In this document: positions 1-8,665 of the stretch, piece after piece
How the letters are laid out: every line of letters begins with the position of its first letter
Numbering within the stretch: the stretch's first letter is position 1
Source: Rhodocyclaceae bacterium UBA6160
Lineage (GTDB): Bacteria; Pseudomonadota; Gammaproteobacteria; Burkholderiales; Rhodocyclaceae
NCBI GenBank assembly: GCA_002422995.1
Contig: DIUK01000147.1
Location: 1 to 26,687 of the forward strand
DNA: 26,687 nucleotides
Direction: 5' to 3'
The notes under the pieces: model-generated
The model's input: the letters and a program-made list of their open reading frames with translations, nothing else
What the model was told of the DNA's origin: nothing
The model's database searches: none
Program-made: the position numbers and the translations under genes

Positions 1-1455
1 TTGCTCAAACCACTCGCCCACGGCGTTTTGCAGCACCGAAGGCGCAAACGGCCGGAACGACTCGCGGCGCTTGATCTTCAAATTCAAGATGTCCTTCATG
101 TCGGCACGGCGCGGGTCGCCCACGATGCTGCGGTTGCCCAGGGCGCGCGGGCCCCATTCCATGCGGTTTTGAAACCAGCCCACCACCTCGCCGCGCGCCA
201 CGGCGGCAGCGGTCTGGCTGCACAGGGCTGCTTCGTCGTCCATGCGCTGCATGGCGCAGCCCTGCAGCGTCAGGTCCGCAGCCCGGGCATTGAGCGCTTG
301 CGCAATCTGTTCGTTGTTGAACTGCGGCCCCCAATAGGCATGGTCGTGCGCGGGGCCGCGTGCACCGCCCAGCCCGTGCCACACGCTGTAGGCCGCCCCA
401 ATGGCGCCACCTGCGTCCCCCGCAGCGGACTGCACATATACCCGCTTGAACGGGGTCTTGAGCAAAATCTTGCCATTGGCCACCGAGTTCATGCCGCAGC
501 CCCCGGCCACGGCCACCGCGTCGAGCTGGTGGCGCGCATGAAGGGCGTTCAGCAAATGGAAAAACGCCTCTTCGTACATGGCCTGCACCGAGCGGGCGAT
601 GTCCATGTGGTGCTGGGTCAGCGGCTCATCTTTGCCACGCGCGGGGCCCATCAGGTCCACCAGTCCTTGGCTGAACAAAGCGCCCACCGTGGGCGTGCCG
701 CCTGCGTCCCCATCGCCCCACTCGTATTCAACCTTTTCGTTGTGGTGCCGAAAGCAGGCCAGGTTCAGCTTGAAGCTGCCGTCGGGCTGCAGCAGCACAA
801 TCTTGCGCATTTGCTCCAGGTACACCGGCTGGCCATAAGGCGCCAGACCCATCACCTTGTATTCGTCACCATAGTTCGGGAAACCAATGAACTGCGTCAG
901 CGCCTGGTAAAAGATGCCCAACGAATGCGGGAAGTACACCTTGTCTTCCACCTCAATTTGCGTGCCCCGGCCCACGCCCCAGGCTGCGCTGGCAAAGTCG
1001 CCAAAGCCGTCCACCGACACCACCACCGCCTCATTGAAGGGCGACACATGAAAGGCCGACGACAAATGCGCCATGTGGTGCTCCACCTGGTGCACCTGCC
1101 CGGCAAAGCGCTCACCCGGAAACGCCGACGCCAAATGTTCGGCCACGCCCGCACGCTCGCGCTTGTTGCGCAGGCGGTACAGCACCATGCCCAGGTCTGG
1201 CCGTTTGGTGATGGTGTAGGCCAGCTTTTTGCCCAGGTTGGCCTTGCCGTCCTGGTTGAGCGCCACATGGTCCACCTGCGCCAGAGTTATGCCGGCCTCG
1301 GCAAGGCAATAACGAATGGCCTCGCTCGGAAAACCCGCCCAATGTTTGATGCGCCGAAAGCGTTCTTCTTCAGCGGCGGCAATCATGATGCCGTTGCGCA
1401 GCAGGCAAGCGGAAGAGTCGCCGTGGTAGGCATTGATACCCAAAATAACTGTCAT
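1..1455 (-). CDS. NodU/CmcH-family carbamoyltransferase, 3' end beyond window
   Basis: The reading frame is open for 485 codons from an ATG at 1455 to the window edge without a stop, so the last part of the protein is outside. Family members transfer a carbamoyl group from carbamoyl phosphate, via carbamoyl-adenylate, to a sugar or antibiotic hydroxyl. The N-terminal Kae1-like domain starts MTVILGINAYHGDSSACLL. An EEERFRRIKH stretch lies near residues 29-38, and the metal-site histidine cluster HQVEHHMAHLSSAF at 122-135. The YrdC-like C-terminal half shows GWFQNRMEWGPRALGNRS, typical of the family. Usual length is about 550-600 residues, so roughly 100 are missing here. A GAGGA ribosome site lies 4 bases before the ATG. 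It is the last visible gene of the operon, 39 bases after the methyltransferase stop. Likely role: O-carbamoylation of a sugar in this glycan. The acceptor cannot be read from sequence. Confidence 0.93.
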   Translation of the reverse strand, partial: MTVILGINAYHGDSSACLLRNGIMIAAAEEERFRRIKHWAGFPSEAIRYCLAEAGITLAQVDHVALNQDGKANLGKKLAYTITKRPDLGMVLYRLRNKRERAGVAEHLASAFPGERFAGQVHQVEHHMAHLSSAFHVSPFNEAVVVSVDGFGDFASAAWGVGRGTQIEVEDKVYFPHSLGIFYQALTQFIGFPNYGDEYKVMGLAPYGQPVYLEQMRKIVLLQPDGSFKLNLACFRHHNEKVEYEWGDGDAGGTPTVGALFSQGLVDLMGPARGKDEPLTQHHMDIARSVQAMYEEAFFHLLNALHARHQLDAVAVAGGCGMNSVANGKILLKTPFKRVYVQSAAGDAGGAIGAAYSVWHGLGGARGPAHDHAYWGPQFNNEQIAQALNARAADLTLQGCAMQRMDDEAALCSQTAAAVARGEVVGWFQNRMEWGPRALGNRSIVGDPRRADMKDILNLKIKRRESFRPFAPSVLQNAVGEWFEQ

Positions 1456-1459
1456 TCAA

Positions 1460-1464
1460 TCCTC
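1460..1464 (-). promoter_or_regulatory. Ribosome binding site of the carbamoyltransferase
   Basis: On the minus strand GAGGA stands 4 bases before the ATG at 1455. It directly follows the hexamer repeat and is the clearest Shine-Dalgarno at this end of the window. Confidence 0.6.
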
Positions 1465-1482
1465 AATTTCAATTTCAATTTC
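1465..1482 (-). repeat. Three tandem GAAATT hexamers ahead of a ribosome site
   Basis: Three perfect copies of a six-base unit, GAAATT on the minus strand, fill half of the 39-base gap between the methyltransferase stop and the carbamoyltransferase start. They abut the Shine-Dalgarno. Copy-number change would alter leader length but not the reading frame. Confidence 0.75.
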
Positions 1483-1494
1483 GACTTCCAAGTC

Positions 1495-2130
1495 TTACGT
1501 CGGCTTACGGCTAGCCACCCTAGCCTTCACCAGCATGCTCTTCCACAAAAATGGCACGCGCCCAGCTCCGACAAAATCGGTTACTTCGAAACCTTGCTCG
1601 GTCAACATCTGCGCCAGCGTTTTGCGCGAGAAGAATTTGATATGTCCACCGTCCCAGAGCACAGTGAAGTGACCATCAAGCTTTCCGGCGATGGCGAGTG
1701 CCACATTCTTAAAGTAGCCGTGATAAGGCGTCGAAACGATGAATTCCCCTCCATCTGCCAAAATCTTGCGGGCAAAAGCAATGAAACCACGGGGGTCATA
1801 CAGATGCTCAATCACTTCGGTAGAAATCACGACATCAAAGCGCTTGCCTGCAAGTTCCGCGGGCAATTGGCCCGTCGACACGTCCAGCACGAAAAAGCGG
1901 CCTGGTGCCTCAGCATTGGCAATCGCGATCCCCGATGCCGACGCATCGACGCCGAAGACGTCATAGCCTTCCGCGATTAACGCCCGAGCTATTGCACCAT
2001 TGCCGCATCCCAGATCCAAAATAGTGCCCTGCGTCCGGCCCAACATCGCTCGAAGATGCTGAAAAAGATAGCTATGCGCCCAGCCGAGTTCCGCCGTCTG
2101 ATAGCCGTAATCTTTATAAGCTGCACTCAC
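1495..2130 (-). CDS. Class I SAM-dependent methyltransferase
   Basis: A 211-residue Rossmann-fold methyltransferase of the UbiG/Methyltransf_11-like type. SAM motif I is LDLGCGNG at residues 38-45, the acidic end of strand 2 is FGVDAS at 59-64, and the motif IV region is VISTEVIEHL at 101-110. It presumably methylates a sugar hydroxyl, a terminal residue or a precursor of the glycan; the substrate cannot be inferred. The start is GTG at 2130, in a GTGA overlap with the stop of the upstream GT2 gene, so translation is probably coupled. Length is complete for a single-domain enzyme. The carbamoyltransferase follows after 39 bases. Confidence 0.9.
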   Translation of the reverse strand: MSAAYKDYGYQTAELGWAHSYLFQHLRAMLGRTQGTILDLGCGNGAIARALIAEGYDVFGVDASASGIAIANAEAPGRFFVLDVSTGQLPAELAGKRFDVVISTEVIEHLYDPRGFIAFARKILADGGEFIVSTPYHGYFKNVALAIAGKLDGHFTVLWDGGHIKFFSRKTLAQMLTEQGFEVTDFVGAGRVPFLWKSMLVKARVASRKPT

Positions 2131-2924
2131 TTTTTTCCTTTAAATATTTTGTGTTCCAGCAAAGTGAGCGCCAGCACCGCCTCAGCCACGCCGCGTTGCA
2201 ATGCGTAATAAATGCCCGCCCAGCCGTCTAGCGCACCACGCCCCACCGTCATGCAATACAGCGGCACCAGCCAAGGCGTGATTACCATCAGTCGGCGCAG
2301 GCGATCTTGAATGCGCAGCTCGCTGGCAGGTTTACTTAAGAGCAGAGCTGCTTCCTGGTCGGCATACTTGGCTTGTGATGCAAGCCAGCGCGACAGCGGT
2401 TTGCGGTCATCGTGCCAGATGCGGGCACTTAGGCGCTGCACCGTACCGGGTAGTTTTAGACGCTGAGTATGACCATCTTGCACATATCTGGCACCTTTGC
2501 GGCGATAAAGCGTGGTCACCGGTGGGTAAAGGGTGCGGCGCAAAGGTTTACCAAATATGCAGTAGAGAAAGGCAGTTTCATACCCGTCAACATCATTCGT
2601 TGGACTCAACGCATCCATCTCTGCCACCAAGCTATCTGTCAGCAAATAGTCAGCGTCCAGCGCCAACACCCATTCGGTTGCAATGCCTGTTTCCTTGATT
2701 GCAAAGTTCCACTGGTTCGCGTGGCTGTCAAAGGGGCGATGAACGCAACGCACATTGCTGAAAGTGGTCAGAATTTCAAGGGTCTGGTCGGTGCTGCCGC
2801 TGTCTACCACCACCACTTCTTCGGCCCATAGCAACTTGGCCAAAATCCGTGCTATGTTGGGTGCCTCGTTAAAGGTCAGGATGACGGGCGTTACCTGAGT
2901 CAGCAAATTCTGGTTAATTGACAT
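2127..2924 (-). CDS. Glycosyltransferase family 2, WaaE/KdtX-like
   Basis: A 265-residue GT-A enzyme. The nucleotide-binding strand is VVVVDSGSTD at residues 37-46, and a metal-binding LDAD lies at 89-92. The N terminus (VILTFNEAPNI) and the middle motif YVQDGHTQR (near 147-155) are typical of the WaaE/KdtX-like lipopolysaccharide-core branch of GT2. A C-terminal amphipathic stretch near 210-235 may touch the membrane. It would add one sugar to a lipid-linked acceptor at the cytoplasmic face; donor and linkage are unknown. Its ATG shares one base with the upstream stop (TGATG), and its own stop overlaps the next start by four bases. Some relatives act in heptose or glucose addition to core, so a core role is an alternative to a repeat-unit role. 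Confidence 0.9.
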   Translation of the reverse strand: MSINQNLLTQVTPVILTFNEAPNIARILAKLLWAEEVVVVDSGSTDQTLEILTTFSNVRCVHRPFDSHANQWNFAIKETGIATEWVLALDADYLLTDSLVAEMDALSPTNDVDGYETAFLYCIFGKPLRRTLYPPVTTLYRRKGARYVQDGHTQRLKLPGTVQRLSARIWHDDRKPLSRWLASQAKYADQEAALLLSKPASELRIQDRLRRLMVITPWLVPLYCMTVGRGALDGWAGIYYALQRGVAEAVLALTLLEHKIFKGKK

Positions 2925-4105
2925 CAGGGCTTTTGAACAGGCACCACACCGGTTGAGATTTGAGAATAAAGTTGAACCAGCTTTTCACCCATGGCCTCCG
3001 CTGAATATTTGCTGCGTGCCAAGCCAATCGCATTGGCAGCCATAGTGGCGCGTTGTTCGGGGGCGTTCATTACCTGCATCAAGCCTGCGGCAATACTTTC
3101 CGGGTCTGGCATAACCGCAACACCCGCGCCCGCCTGAACTACATCCGTGGCAATGGCCACGCCTTGCCCCAGCACACAAGGCAAGCCTGCCATCAGAGCC
3201 TCTGCCGCAGCAATGCCAAAGTTTTCTGAGAACGACGGCAATACAAACAACTGGGCACCAGCTAATGCACTTTTTTTCAGTTCGCCATCAATGTGCCCGG
3301 CCCAGATGACTTGCTTGTCCAAGCCTAAAGCACTGGCCAAGGCCACCAAGCTGGCCACGTAATCAGGCGTGCCGTTGCCGGCAATGAACAATTTGGTGTT
3401 GGGCAACTGCGCAAGGCACTGTGCAAAACCGTGCAACAAGCCTTCGACATTCTTCTTGGGATCGAGCCGCGACAAGTACAGCAGATAGCTGGCATCTTGC
3501 AGCGCCACAAAGCGCGAACGCACCAGCGCATCGTCAGCGACCGGCGCCGCCTCTATACCCAGCGGGATTACCACACCACGCATCGGCACACCGCATTCAG
3601 CGGCTTCGCGTTGCTCATCCAAACTGGTGAAGTGCACCGCAGCAGCATCCCGCAGCAAAGGGCCTTCGATCCACTTGAGCGACAGGCGCTTGAGCCAAGG
3701 CCGGCGTTGCGTGCGGCCATAGTTGGTGAGCGTGCCCAACGGGCGAATGATGTATGGCACGCCCGCACGCCGCGCGGCCCACGCCGCCACGATGCTGGTG
3801 AACGAAAACAAGGCATGAATATGGACCACGTCAAAGCCCGGCACGGCATACTTTACCCAGGGGATAAACGACCACGACACCTTGTAAAACTCGGTGTTTT
3901 TTTGGAAGTACCAGCGTGTGGTTAGCCCTTCAGCCACAGCGCGGTTCACGGTGCAAGCCAGATGCCGCCCGGGACCATCATCGTCAGTGGTTGCAGTGGT
4001 GACGGTTACGCCCAAAGCCACTAGCGCCTTTTCCATGAGCACAATCGCTCTGCTGGGACCGCCATGGGCTGCAGCCACGGAGGGAATTACATGCAGAAGT
4101 CGCAT
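2924..4105 (-). CDS. Glycosyltransferase family 4
   Basis: A GT-B enzyme of 393 residues from the ATG at 4105. The N terminus is MRLLHVIPSVAAAHGGPSRA, with the usual glycine-rich acceptor loop. The C-terminal donor domain has LYLSRLDPKKN near 209-219 and the EX7E pair (E294, E302) in PSFSENFGIAAAEAL. The frame stays open 17 codons further upstream, but that would run deep into the polymerase gene and has no family-like sequence. The chosen ATG lies two bases after the polymerase stop. Likely a retaining transferase adding one sugar of the repeat unit from a nucleotide-sugar donor at the inner membrane. Its specificity is not readable. Confidence 0.92.
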   Translation of the reverse strand: MRLLHVIPSVAAAHGGPSRAIVLMEKALVALGVTVTTATTDDDGPGRHLACTVNRAVAEGLTTRWYFQKNTEFYKVSWSFIPWVKYAVPGFDVVHIHALFSFTSIVAAWAARRAGVPYIIRPLGTLTNYGRTQRRPWLKRLSLKWIEGPLLRDAAAVHFTSLDEQREAAECGVPMRGVVIPLGIEAAPVADDALVRSRFVALQDASYLLYLSRLDPKKNVEGLLHGFAQCLAQLPNTKLFIAGNGTPDYVASLVALASALGLDKQVIWAGHIDGELKKSALAGAQLFVLPSFSENFGIAAAEALMAGLPCVLGQGVAIATDVVQAGAGVAVMPDPESIAAGLMQVMNAPEQRATMAANAIGLARSKYSAEAMGEKLVQLYSQISTGVVPVQKP

Positions 4106-4107
4106 TA

Positions 4108-5493
4108 CTATGCTGCCTTGCGCATGTAGCGAGAGCCCCAGCGTGCAAACAACCAAGCCATTAACATGCTGACCACAAGTCCACCGATCAATTTGGTGAT
4201 GCTGGTCTCAAATTGTGCTGCAGGGTAAAGCACCACCGTCGCCAAGCCCATGCCTATCACACCACGACAGGCCGGGTAATTAGTCATCCACTTGTAAAAC
4301 CAACCTAAAGCCAATCCCAGCAAGAAGATAGGCACCATCATGAAAAAGTATCCAAAATCAATATAGGCTTCGCCCATGGAACCTATGCTGACAGATGTCC
4401 CCTCTTTCGAAGTCGAAAACGTTAATCCACTGAATTGATTGGTGAACTCAGAGTCGTGAATTGCAGTCTTTCCTGGGAACAGAATACGCGGCATAAACGG
4501 TCGCAAAACAGCATCGCCCCACACCGCACCATTTTGATGCGGGACGTAGGCTGGCACATGATCCAATGTTCTGGCAAAGATATCGATATAAGACAAACGG
4601 TCGGCCATTGCCTGGGCACCTTGTGCCAACGCGGCTGCATCGAGCGCGTTAACCAATTGCAACAGGTGACGCATACTGTCGCCATACCCCACCACTACGA
4701 TTTGTGCACGCTCACCCTGACTTAAATAGTCGCGGTATTCCGACTTGACTGTTGACCACACCACGCCCAAAGTCAGCGTCAGCGCGGCCACACATGCCAA
4801 ACCCAAGAGCCGGCCAGGGGTAAGGCGCACACCGGCAGGTACCAAGGCAAAAATGGTCATGAACAAAATGGTTTTGAAATCTGAAAAATAGTCTCCAAAA
4901 CCCAGTGCAAGCTCAAGCGCGAATACTGCAAACCATAAGTTACGTGGACCATCTTTACGACTAAATGTGGCATAGGTAAATGCCCAATAAAAAGCCCATT
5001 TGAATGAAGCCAAGGCTAAAAATGGCTGGCTTAAGCCAGGTATGGCTCGCTCCCCCACTTGTGCAACCAAGGTGATCAGCAGCGCCGCGACGTACAACTT
5101 GAACCAGTACAAAACAGGCTTAACCGCCACATCTTGCTGCAGTACCGCCGCACTTGCTGCCACATGTTGCCCTGCCCCCAAGCGCATGCCTAGTGCCAAC
5201 AGCAACAAGCCAAACAAAGCTAAACCAATCGCACCTGAAATGGCGCCACCAAACTGCGACAGTGTGTCAACCGGCACACCTTCAAGACTGGCTTGAAAAA
5301 TTCTTAGACAAACCTGCAGCCACTGGTAGCCGAAGACAAACAGCAAGATAGGTGACACGCCCGGACGCCAAAGCAGTGCCAGCCCCAAACCTAAAACAGT
5401 CACCGCCAGAAGACCCAGCAAGCTGTCTTGACCCAACAGGCCCAACAACACAAGCGGCAGCAATAAAAATAAAAAACCACGCGACAACTTCAT
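4108..5493 (-). CDS. Wzy-like O-antigen/oligosaccharide repeat-unit polymerase
   Basis: A very hydrophobic 461-residue protein with about ten or more predicted membrane segments. It begins KLSRGFLFLLLPLVLLGLLG at residue 2. A long hydrophilic stretch before the last membrane spans contains MPRILFPGKTAIHDSEFTN, a layout seen in oligosaccharide repeat-unit polymerases. Such proteins join lipid-linked repeat units at the periplasmic face. The ATG at 5493 sits one base after the preceding stop. A start 34 codons further upstream is open but would overlap the GT4 gene by about 100 bases. The assignment rests on topology and weak motif likeness, because Wzy proteins share little sequence. A ligase or another multi-pass envelope protein is possible. 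No flippase (wzx) is visible in the window, which makes the role uncertain. Confidence 0.75.
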   Translation of the reverse strand: MKLSRGFLFLLLPLVLLGLLGQDSLLGLLAVTVLGLGLALLWRPGVSPILLFVFGYQWLQVCLRIFQASLEGVPVDTLSQFGGAISGAIGLALFGLLLLALGMRLGAGQHVAASAAVLQQDVAVKPVLYWFKLYVAALLITLVAQVGERAIPGLSQPFLALASFKWAFYWAFTYATFSRKDGPRNLWFAVFALELALGFGDYFSDFKTILFMTIFALVPAGVRLTPGRLLGLACVAALTLTLGVVWSTVKSEYRDYLSQGERAQIVVVGYGDSMRHLLQLVNALDAAALAQGAQAMADRLSYIDIFARTLDHVPAYVPHQNGAVWGDAVLRPFMPRILFPGKTAIHDSEFTNQFSGLTFSTSKEGTSVSIGSMGEAYIDFGYFFMMVPIFLLGLALGWFYKWMTNYPACRGVIGMGLATVVLYPAAQFETSITKLIGGLVVSMLMAWLFARWGSRYMRKAA

Positions 5494-5494
5494 T

Positions 5495-6688
5495 TCATAA
5501 CCTGTTCTGCAAGGCTTGCACGGCCAAAAGCACACCGGCAGTCGTGGCGGCAACCGAATAGCGGCTGCTTTGTTCTGCAAGTGCCAGGGTGTCACGTTTG
5601 ATTGCCAAGGCTTTTGCTAACGCACCAGCAAGAGCCGTCAAATCACCCATTTCAAACACTGCCCCGCATACACCGGGGACGATCATGTCTGGAGCGCAAC
5701 CACACGCATCCGACACCACACACGGGGTGCCGCAGGCCATGGCCTCGTTCACCACCAAACCCCAGGTTTCGCTGCTGGACGGCAATGCCAGCGCGTCCGC
5801 CGCCCGGTAAATACCGGGCAACTGGCTCTGGTTGCAAAAACCCAGAAACACCATTGGCACGCTGAGCGATTCACCTAGCATCTGCAGTGCCTGGCGGTCT
5901 GGCCCGTCACCTGCCCAGACCAGCACCGCGCGCTGCCCCTGCAAGCCAAGCTGCGCCACCGCTCTGACAAGGTCCGCGGGTCGCTTGTTGCCCATCAATT
6001 TTCCGGCAAACAGCACAACCCGATCATCCGGGGTAAGGCCCCACCCCGCACGCACAGCCGTGCGGTCTGCCGCGGCTGCGGCACTGGCGAAGGCTAGCGT
6101 GTCCACGCAGTGGGGCGCAAAGAACAGCCGACTCGCTGGCGCGCCATAGTGTTCCAGATATTCGCGGTTGCGCTGGCCCACATACAAGCAAGCATCAAAC
6201 TGGCGAATGACCCACGGGTAGAGCAGTGCCTTGACTGCCTGCTTGAGCCGGCTGCGCGGCGTGCCCAACTGCGAGTCGCCCCGCACCATCACCGGCACAC
6301 CGTGCCGCTGGCAGGCGCGAATGGCCTGCCAGAAGCACTTGAGGTGCCACCCCATAACCAGAAAGGCGTCAAAACCCCCCACATTGATTTCATCGGCAAT
6401 AGTGGGCGTGTCGCACCCCCTGAACGCGCCGGTGTCTGGCTGCCTGGCCACATTGGGCAAAAAGGAGTGTTCATATCCTGATAACAAGTCCACGTCCCAT
6501 TCAAACGCCACGCCAAAGCCCGCAGCCGCCTGGGCCTGCGGCGTCTGGCGGTGCGAAAAATAGACGTGCAGATCGCACCGCGTTGCCAACTCCCGGAACA
6601 GGGGGGCTTGGTATTGAATGGGGTGGCTTGCAAGGATGCCAAGCTTTAGCCGGCTTGTCATCACTGGCGTTTCAAATGCTGCTGGCAT
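5495..6688 (-). CDS. Glycosyltransferase family 4
   Basis: A 397-residue GT-B enzyme. The N-terminal signature SHPIQYQAPLFREL at residues 21-34 is characteristic of a GT4 subgroup found in polysaccharide loci. The donor domain has VVLFAGKLMGNKRP near 224-236 and the EX7E pair E307/E315 in SSETWGLVVNEAMACG. Two starts are possible. The ATG at 6688 has a GGGAGG site nine bases ahead and overlaps the previous gene by 17 bases. The ATG at 6661 lies 10 bases after the previous stop but lacks a ribosome site. I chose 6688. It would add a sugar of the repeat unit; donor unknown. The polymerase gene follows after one base. Confidence 0.92.
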   Translation of the reverse strand: MPAAFETPVMTSRLKLGILASHPIQYQAPLFRELATRCDLHVYFSHRQTPQAQAAAGFGVAFEWDVDLLSGYEHSFLPNVARQPDTGAFRGCDTPTIADEINVGGFDAFLVMGWHLKCFWQAIRACQRHGVPVMVRGDSQLGTPRSRLKQAVKALLYPWVIRQFDACLYVGQRNREYLEHYGAPASRLFFAPHCVDTLAFASAAAAADRTAVRAGWGLTPDDRVVLFAGKLMGNKRPADLVRAVAQLGLQGQRAVLVWAGDGPDRQALQMLGESLSVPMVFLGFCNQSQLPGIYRAADALALPSSSETWGLVVNEAMACGTPCVVSDACGCAPDMIVPGVCGAVFEMGDLTALAGALAKALAIKRDTLALAEQSSRYSVAATTAGVLLAVQALQNRL

Positions 6689-7973
6689 GGGCCGATACCT
6701 CCCGAAACCACTGGCCTACATCGCGCGCCTGCTGACGCGCGGTGTAGGGCTCAAACGCCTGCCGGTCGAGTGGCACGGGCCGGCTGTACTGGCCCGATTC
6801 AAACCACGCCTGTGCAATCAAGTCCGACAACTCGGCAGATGTTGTTTGTTCGTTGAACGCAACGCAGACTCCGCCGCCCACTGCCCGCATCAATGACACC
6901 ACCGAACTTTTTTCATGAAAAATGGCCAGCAAGGGTTTACCCGCCAGCAGATAAGGGTAAATCTTGGATGCGGTGTAGGCCGGATCGTCAGAGCCGAACA
7001 CCACCAACGCATCACTGGTCAGAAGTGCGCGCAACATGTCACTGTAGCCCAGGCGGTCTGGTGACTCGGTAACGCGCCCGGCCAGCGCAGTGCCTGCGAC
7101 CAACGGCTCAAACGTCTTACCCCCCTGCCCCGCAGCGGCATACGATGTGCCTCGGGCTTCAAAACACGCACCGACAGGTGCGATATGCCCCCGATCCACA
7201 GCGCTATTCCACGCAGCAAAAAATGCCCGTGCGGCTTTTTGCATGTCTGCGCCGCCACGCCCAATGTATCGCCAGACAGGGCCGCCGTGCTTGCCGCTTG
7301 CCAACTCGACATGCTCCAGGGTTTGACCCAAGTTCTCCACTTCGGCAGGCTCTGCAGGAAAGGGGCGCACCAGCTTCGGCTTGTTATGCACCAACGCACC
7401 ATACCGGGCATCCAGATCCGCTAGGTAGGCCCCAGACACACTGAGGAATCCCGCGCACGATCGCACCACATATCGCTCAGCAAGGCGGTGCAACTGATCT
7501 GCCACGGCGTACTTGACGCGCCCACCCGGCGGCGTGACGTTTGGGTGCGTGTGGTAATAGTCATTGACCCATGGATCCTGATAGTCCATACAAAAGGGAA
7601 CGCCATACTTGCGTTGCCACAAGGGTCCAAGCACATGCAACGGGAATTCGGTGGTTGAAAAGAAGACCAAGTCGAACCGGCGCGTTTGGAGCAAGGCGCA
7701 ACCCTGACGGTACAGCGGCCAGATGCTGCGCTGCGCAAGACCATTCAGCCCCCAGCCCTTCAACCGCCACGCGCGCACCCGGTGGATTAGGACATCGGCC
7801 GGCAGCTGCTCAGCCAGCCAAGGGTCAACCGGGCCAACCACGTCTGCGGCACCAACGGCCAGCACTTCCAGCTGCCAGCCGTTGGTTGCCGCATGGTTCA
7901 GCAAGAGACGCAGCCTGTGTGTATCGGCTCCGTTGGTCGGGGCGAAGCGGGGAGAAAGGCAGAGGACTCTCAA
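6672..7973 (-). CDS. Glycosyltransferase, GT4-like (GT-B fold), divergent
   Basis: A 433-residue protein with the look of a two-domain GT-B enzyme. The N-terminal strand is RVLCLSPRFAPTNGADTHR at residues 2-20, with VFFSTTEFPLHVLG at 103-116 and MDYQDPWVNDYY at 129-140. A late motif SKIYPYLLAGKPLLAI replaces the usual EX7E segment. This pattern occurs in the poorly characterised GT4-like proteins of exopolysaccharide clusters. The start is TTG at 7973, in a four-base TTGA overlap with the stop of the COG4627 methyltransferase. No closer ATG fits the conserved first strand. Sugar donor and acceptor cannot be told. Confidence 0.82.
   Translation of the reverse strand: MRVLCLSPRFAPTNGADTHRLRLLLNHAATNGWQLEVLAVGAADVVGPVDPWLAEQLPADVLIHRVRAWRLKGWGLNGLAQRSIWPLYRQGCALLQTRRFDLVFFSTTEFPLHVLGPLWQRKYGVPFCMDYQDPWVNDYYHTHPNVTPPGGRVKYAVADQLHRLAERYVVRSCAGFLSVSGAYLADLDARYGALVHNKPKLVRPFPAEPAEVENLGQTLEHVELASGKHGGPVWRYIGRGGADMQKAARAFFAAWNSAVDRGHIAPVGACFEARGTSYAAAGQGGKTFEPLVAGTALAGRVTESPDRLGYSDMLRALLTSDALVVFGSDDPAYTASKIYPYLLAGKPLLAIFHEKSSVVSLMRAVGGGVCVAFNEQTTSAELSDLIAQAWFESGQYSRPVPLDRQAFEPYTARQQARDVGQWFREVSAHASSI
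6698..6703 (-). promoter_or_regulatory. Strong Shine-Dalgarno deciding the GT4 start
   Basis: GGGAGG on the minus strand, inside the 3' end of the preceding gene, nine bases ahead of the ATG at 6688. It favours that start over the ATG nine codons downstream. Confidence 0.6.
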
Positions 7974-8665
7974 GTCGGTCTACCCGCCTCAACATACATG
8001 GACTCAATTCGTCTGCTAGGCGTATCGATCAAAAGCATCGGGTCGCGACCTTCCCCGAAACAGCACCTGTTTACATCGCAGAAGCCGGCCAAATAAAGAA
8101 TCTCAGAAAGTAAAGAGTAGTCGAACATGCAGCGGTGACCAGCCGGCGAGTCGCGATCAGTGTAGAAAATTTCGTTCACGCTTACCATCGGGGCGACAAG
8201 CTTTGTCTTTGCGCGCACCACCACTTGAAATGGGAAGACAACCCCATCATCGCCTCGCGCTTGTCTTTGGTATGTGTCAAGATACATTCCCGCATCTGGC
8301 ACTACGATCCGAATCGTACCGCCTGGCCTCAATACCCGGAACAGGTCATCCACGACAAGCCGAGCAGTCGGCAAGGAAAAGTGTTCGAGACAATGTTCCG
8401 AGAATATTCCAGTCATTGATCGATCTTCAAGTGGAAGACCTTTTGTTAAATCCCAGCACAGGTCAATCCCCGGCAACCAGTTATATTCAAGGTTAATGAA
8501 TTCTCTGTGTGTATTTGGGCCGCAGCCAACATTAAGGTAATGCTTGTCAATGACACCAGCTCTTGCGGTTTGCCAGCGCCGATTGCGCCGTACCACCGAT
8601 ACGACGGACTGAACCTTTGTATAGCTTGTTAGTGGCCTAGCAAATGAAAAATCTTTGATTCCCAT
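7970..8665 (-). CDS. COG4627-type predicted SAM-dependent methyltransferase
   Basis: A 231-residue protein with the COG4627 hallmarks: YLNVGCGPNTHREFINLEYN near residues 43-62, then DLTKGLPLEDRSM, FSEHCLEHF and FRVLRPGGTIRIVVPDAG. These are SAM-fold proteins common in glycan loci, and few have been tested. The ATG at 8665 comes one base after the stop of a broken FkbM-like reading frame. The first 45 codons have a diverged second copy at 10655-10789, where the ATG has become ACG. I count 20 differences in 135 bases between the two copies, all in register. This copy is complete and appears functional. It probably modifies a sugar or a transferred group on the glycan; substrate unknown. Confidence 0.88.
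   Translation of the reverse strand: MGIKDFSFARPLTSYTKVQSVVSVVRRNRRWQTARAGVIDKHYLNVGCGPNTHREFINLEYNWLPGIDLCWDLTKGLPLEDRSMTGIFSEHCLEHFSLPTARLVVDDLFRVLRPGGTIRIVVPDAGMYLDTYQRQARGDDGVVFPFQVVVRAKTKLVAPMVSVNEIFYTDRDSPAGHRCMFDYSLLSEILYLAGFCDVNRCCFGEGRDPMLLIDTPSRRIESMYVEAGRPT

Noticed and set aside
1..1980. A 659-codon open frame on the plus strand
   Set aside because: It lies opposite the carbamoyltransferase and a methyltransferase, both with clear family motifs. Its translation is rich in H, R and A with no recognisable domain. It is a GC-rich antisense shadow.
5494..5595. Longer N terminus for the polymerase (start at 5595)
   Set aside because: It would overlap the upstream GT4 gene by about 100 bases, and the extra residues are not hydrophobic or family-like. 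The ATG at 5493 is one base after the upstream stop.
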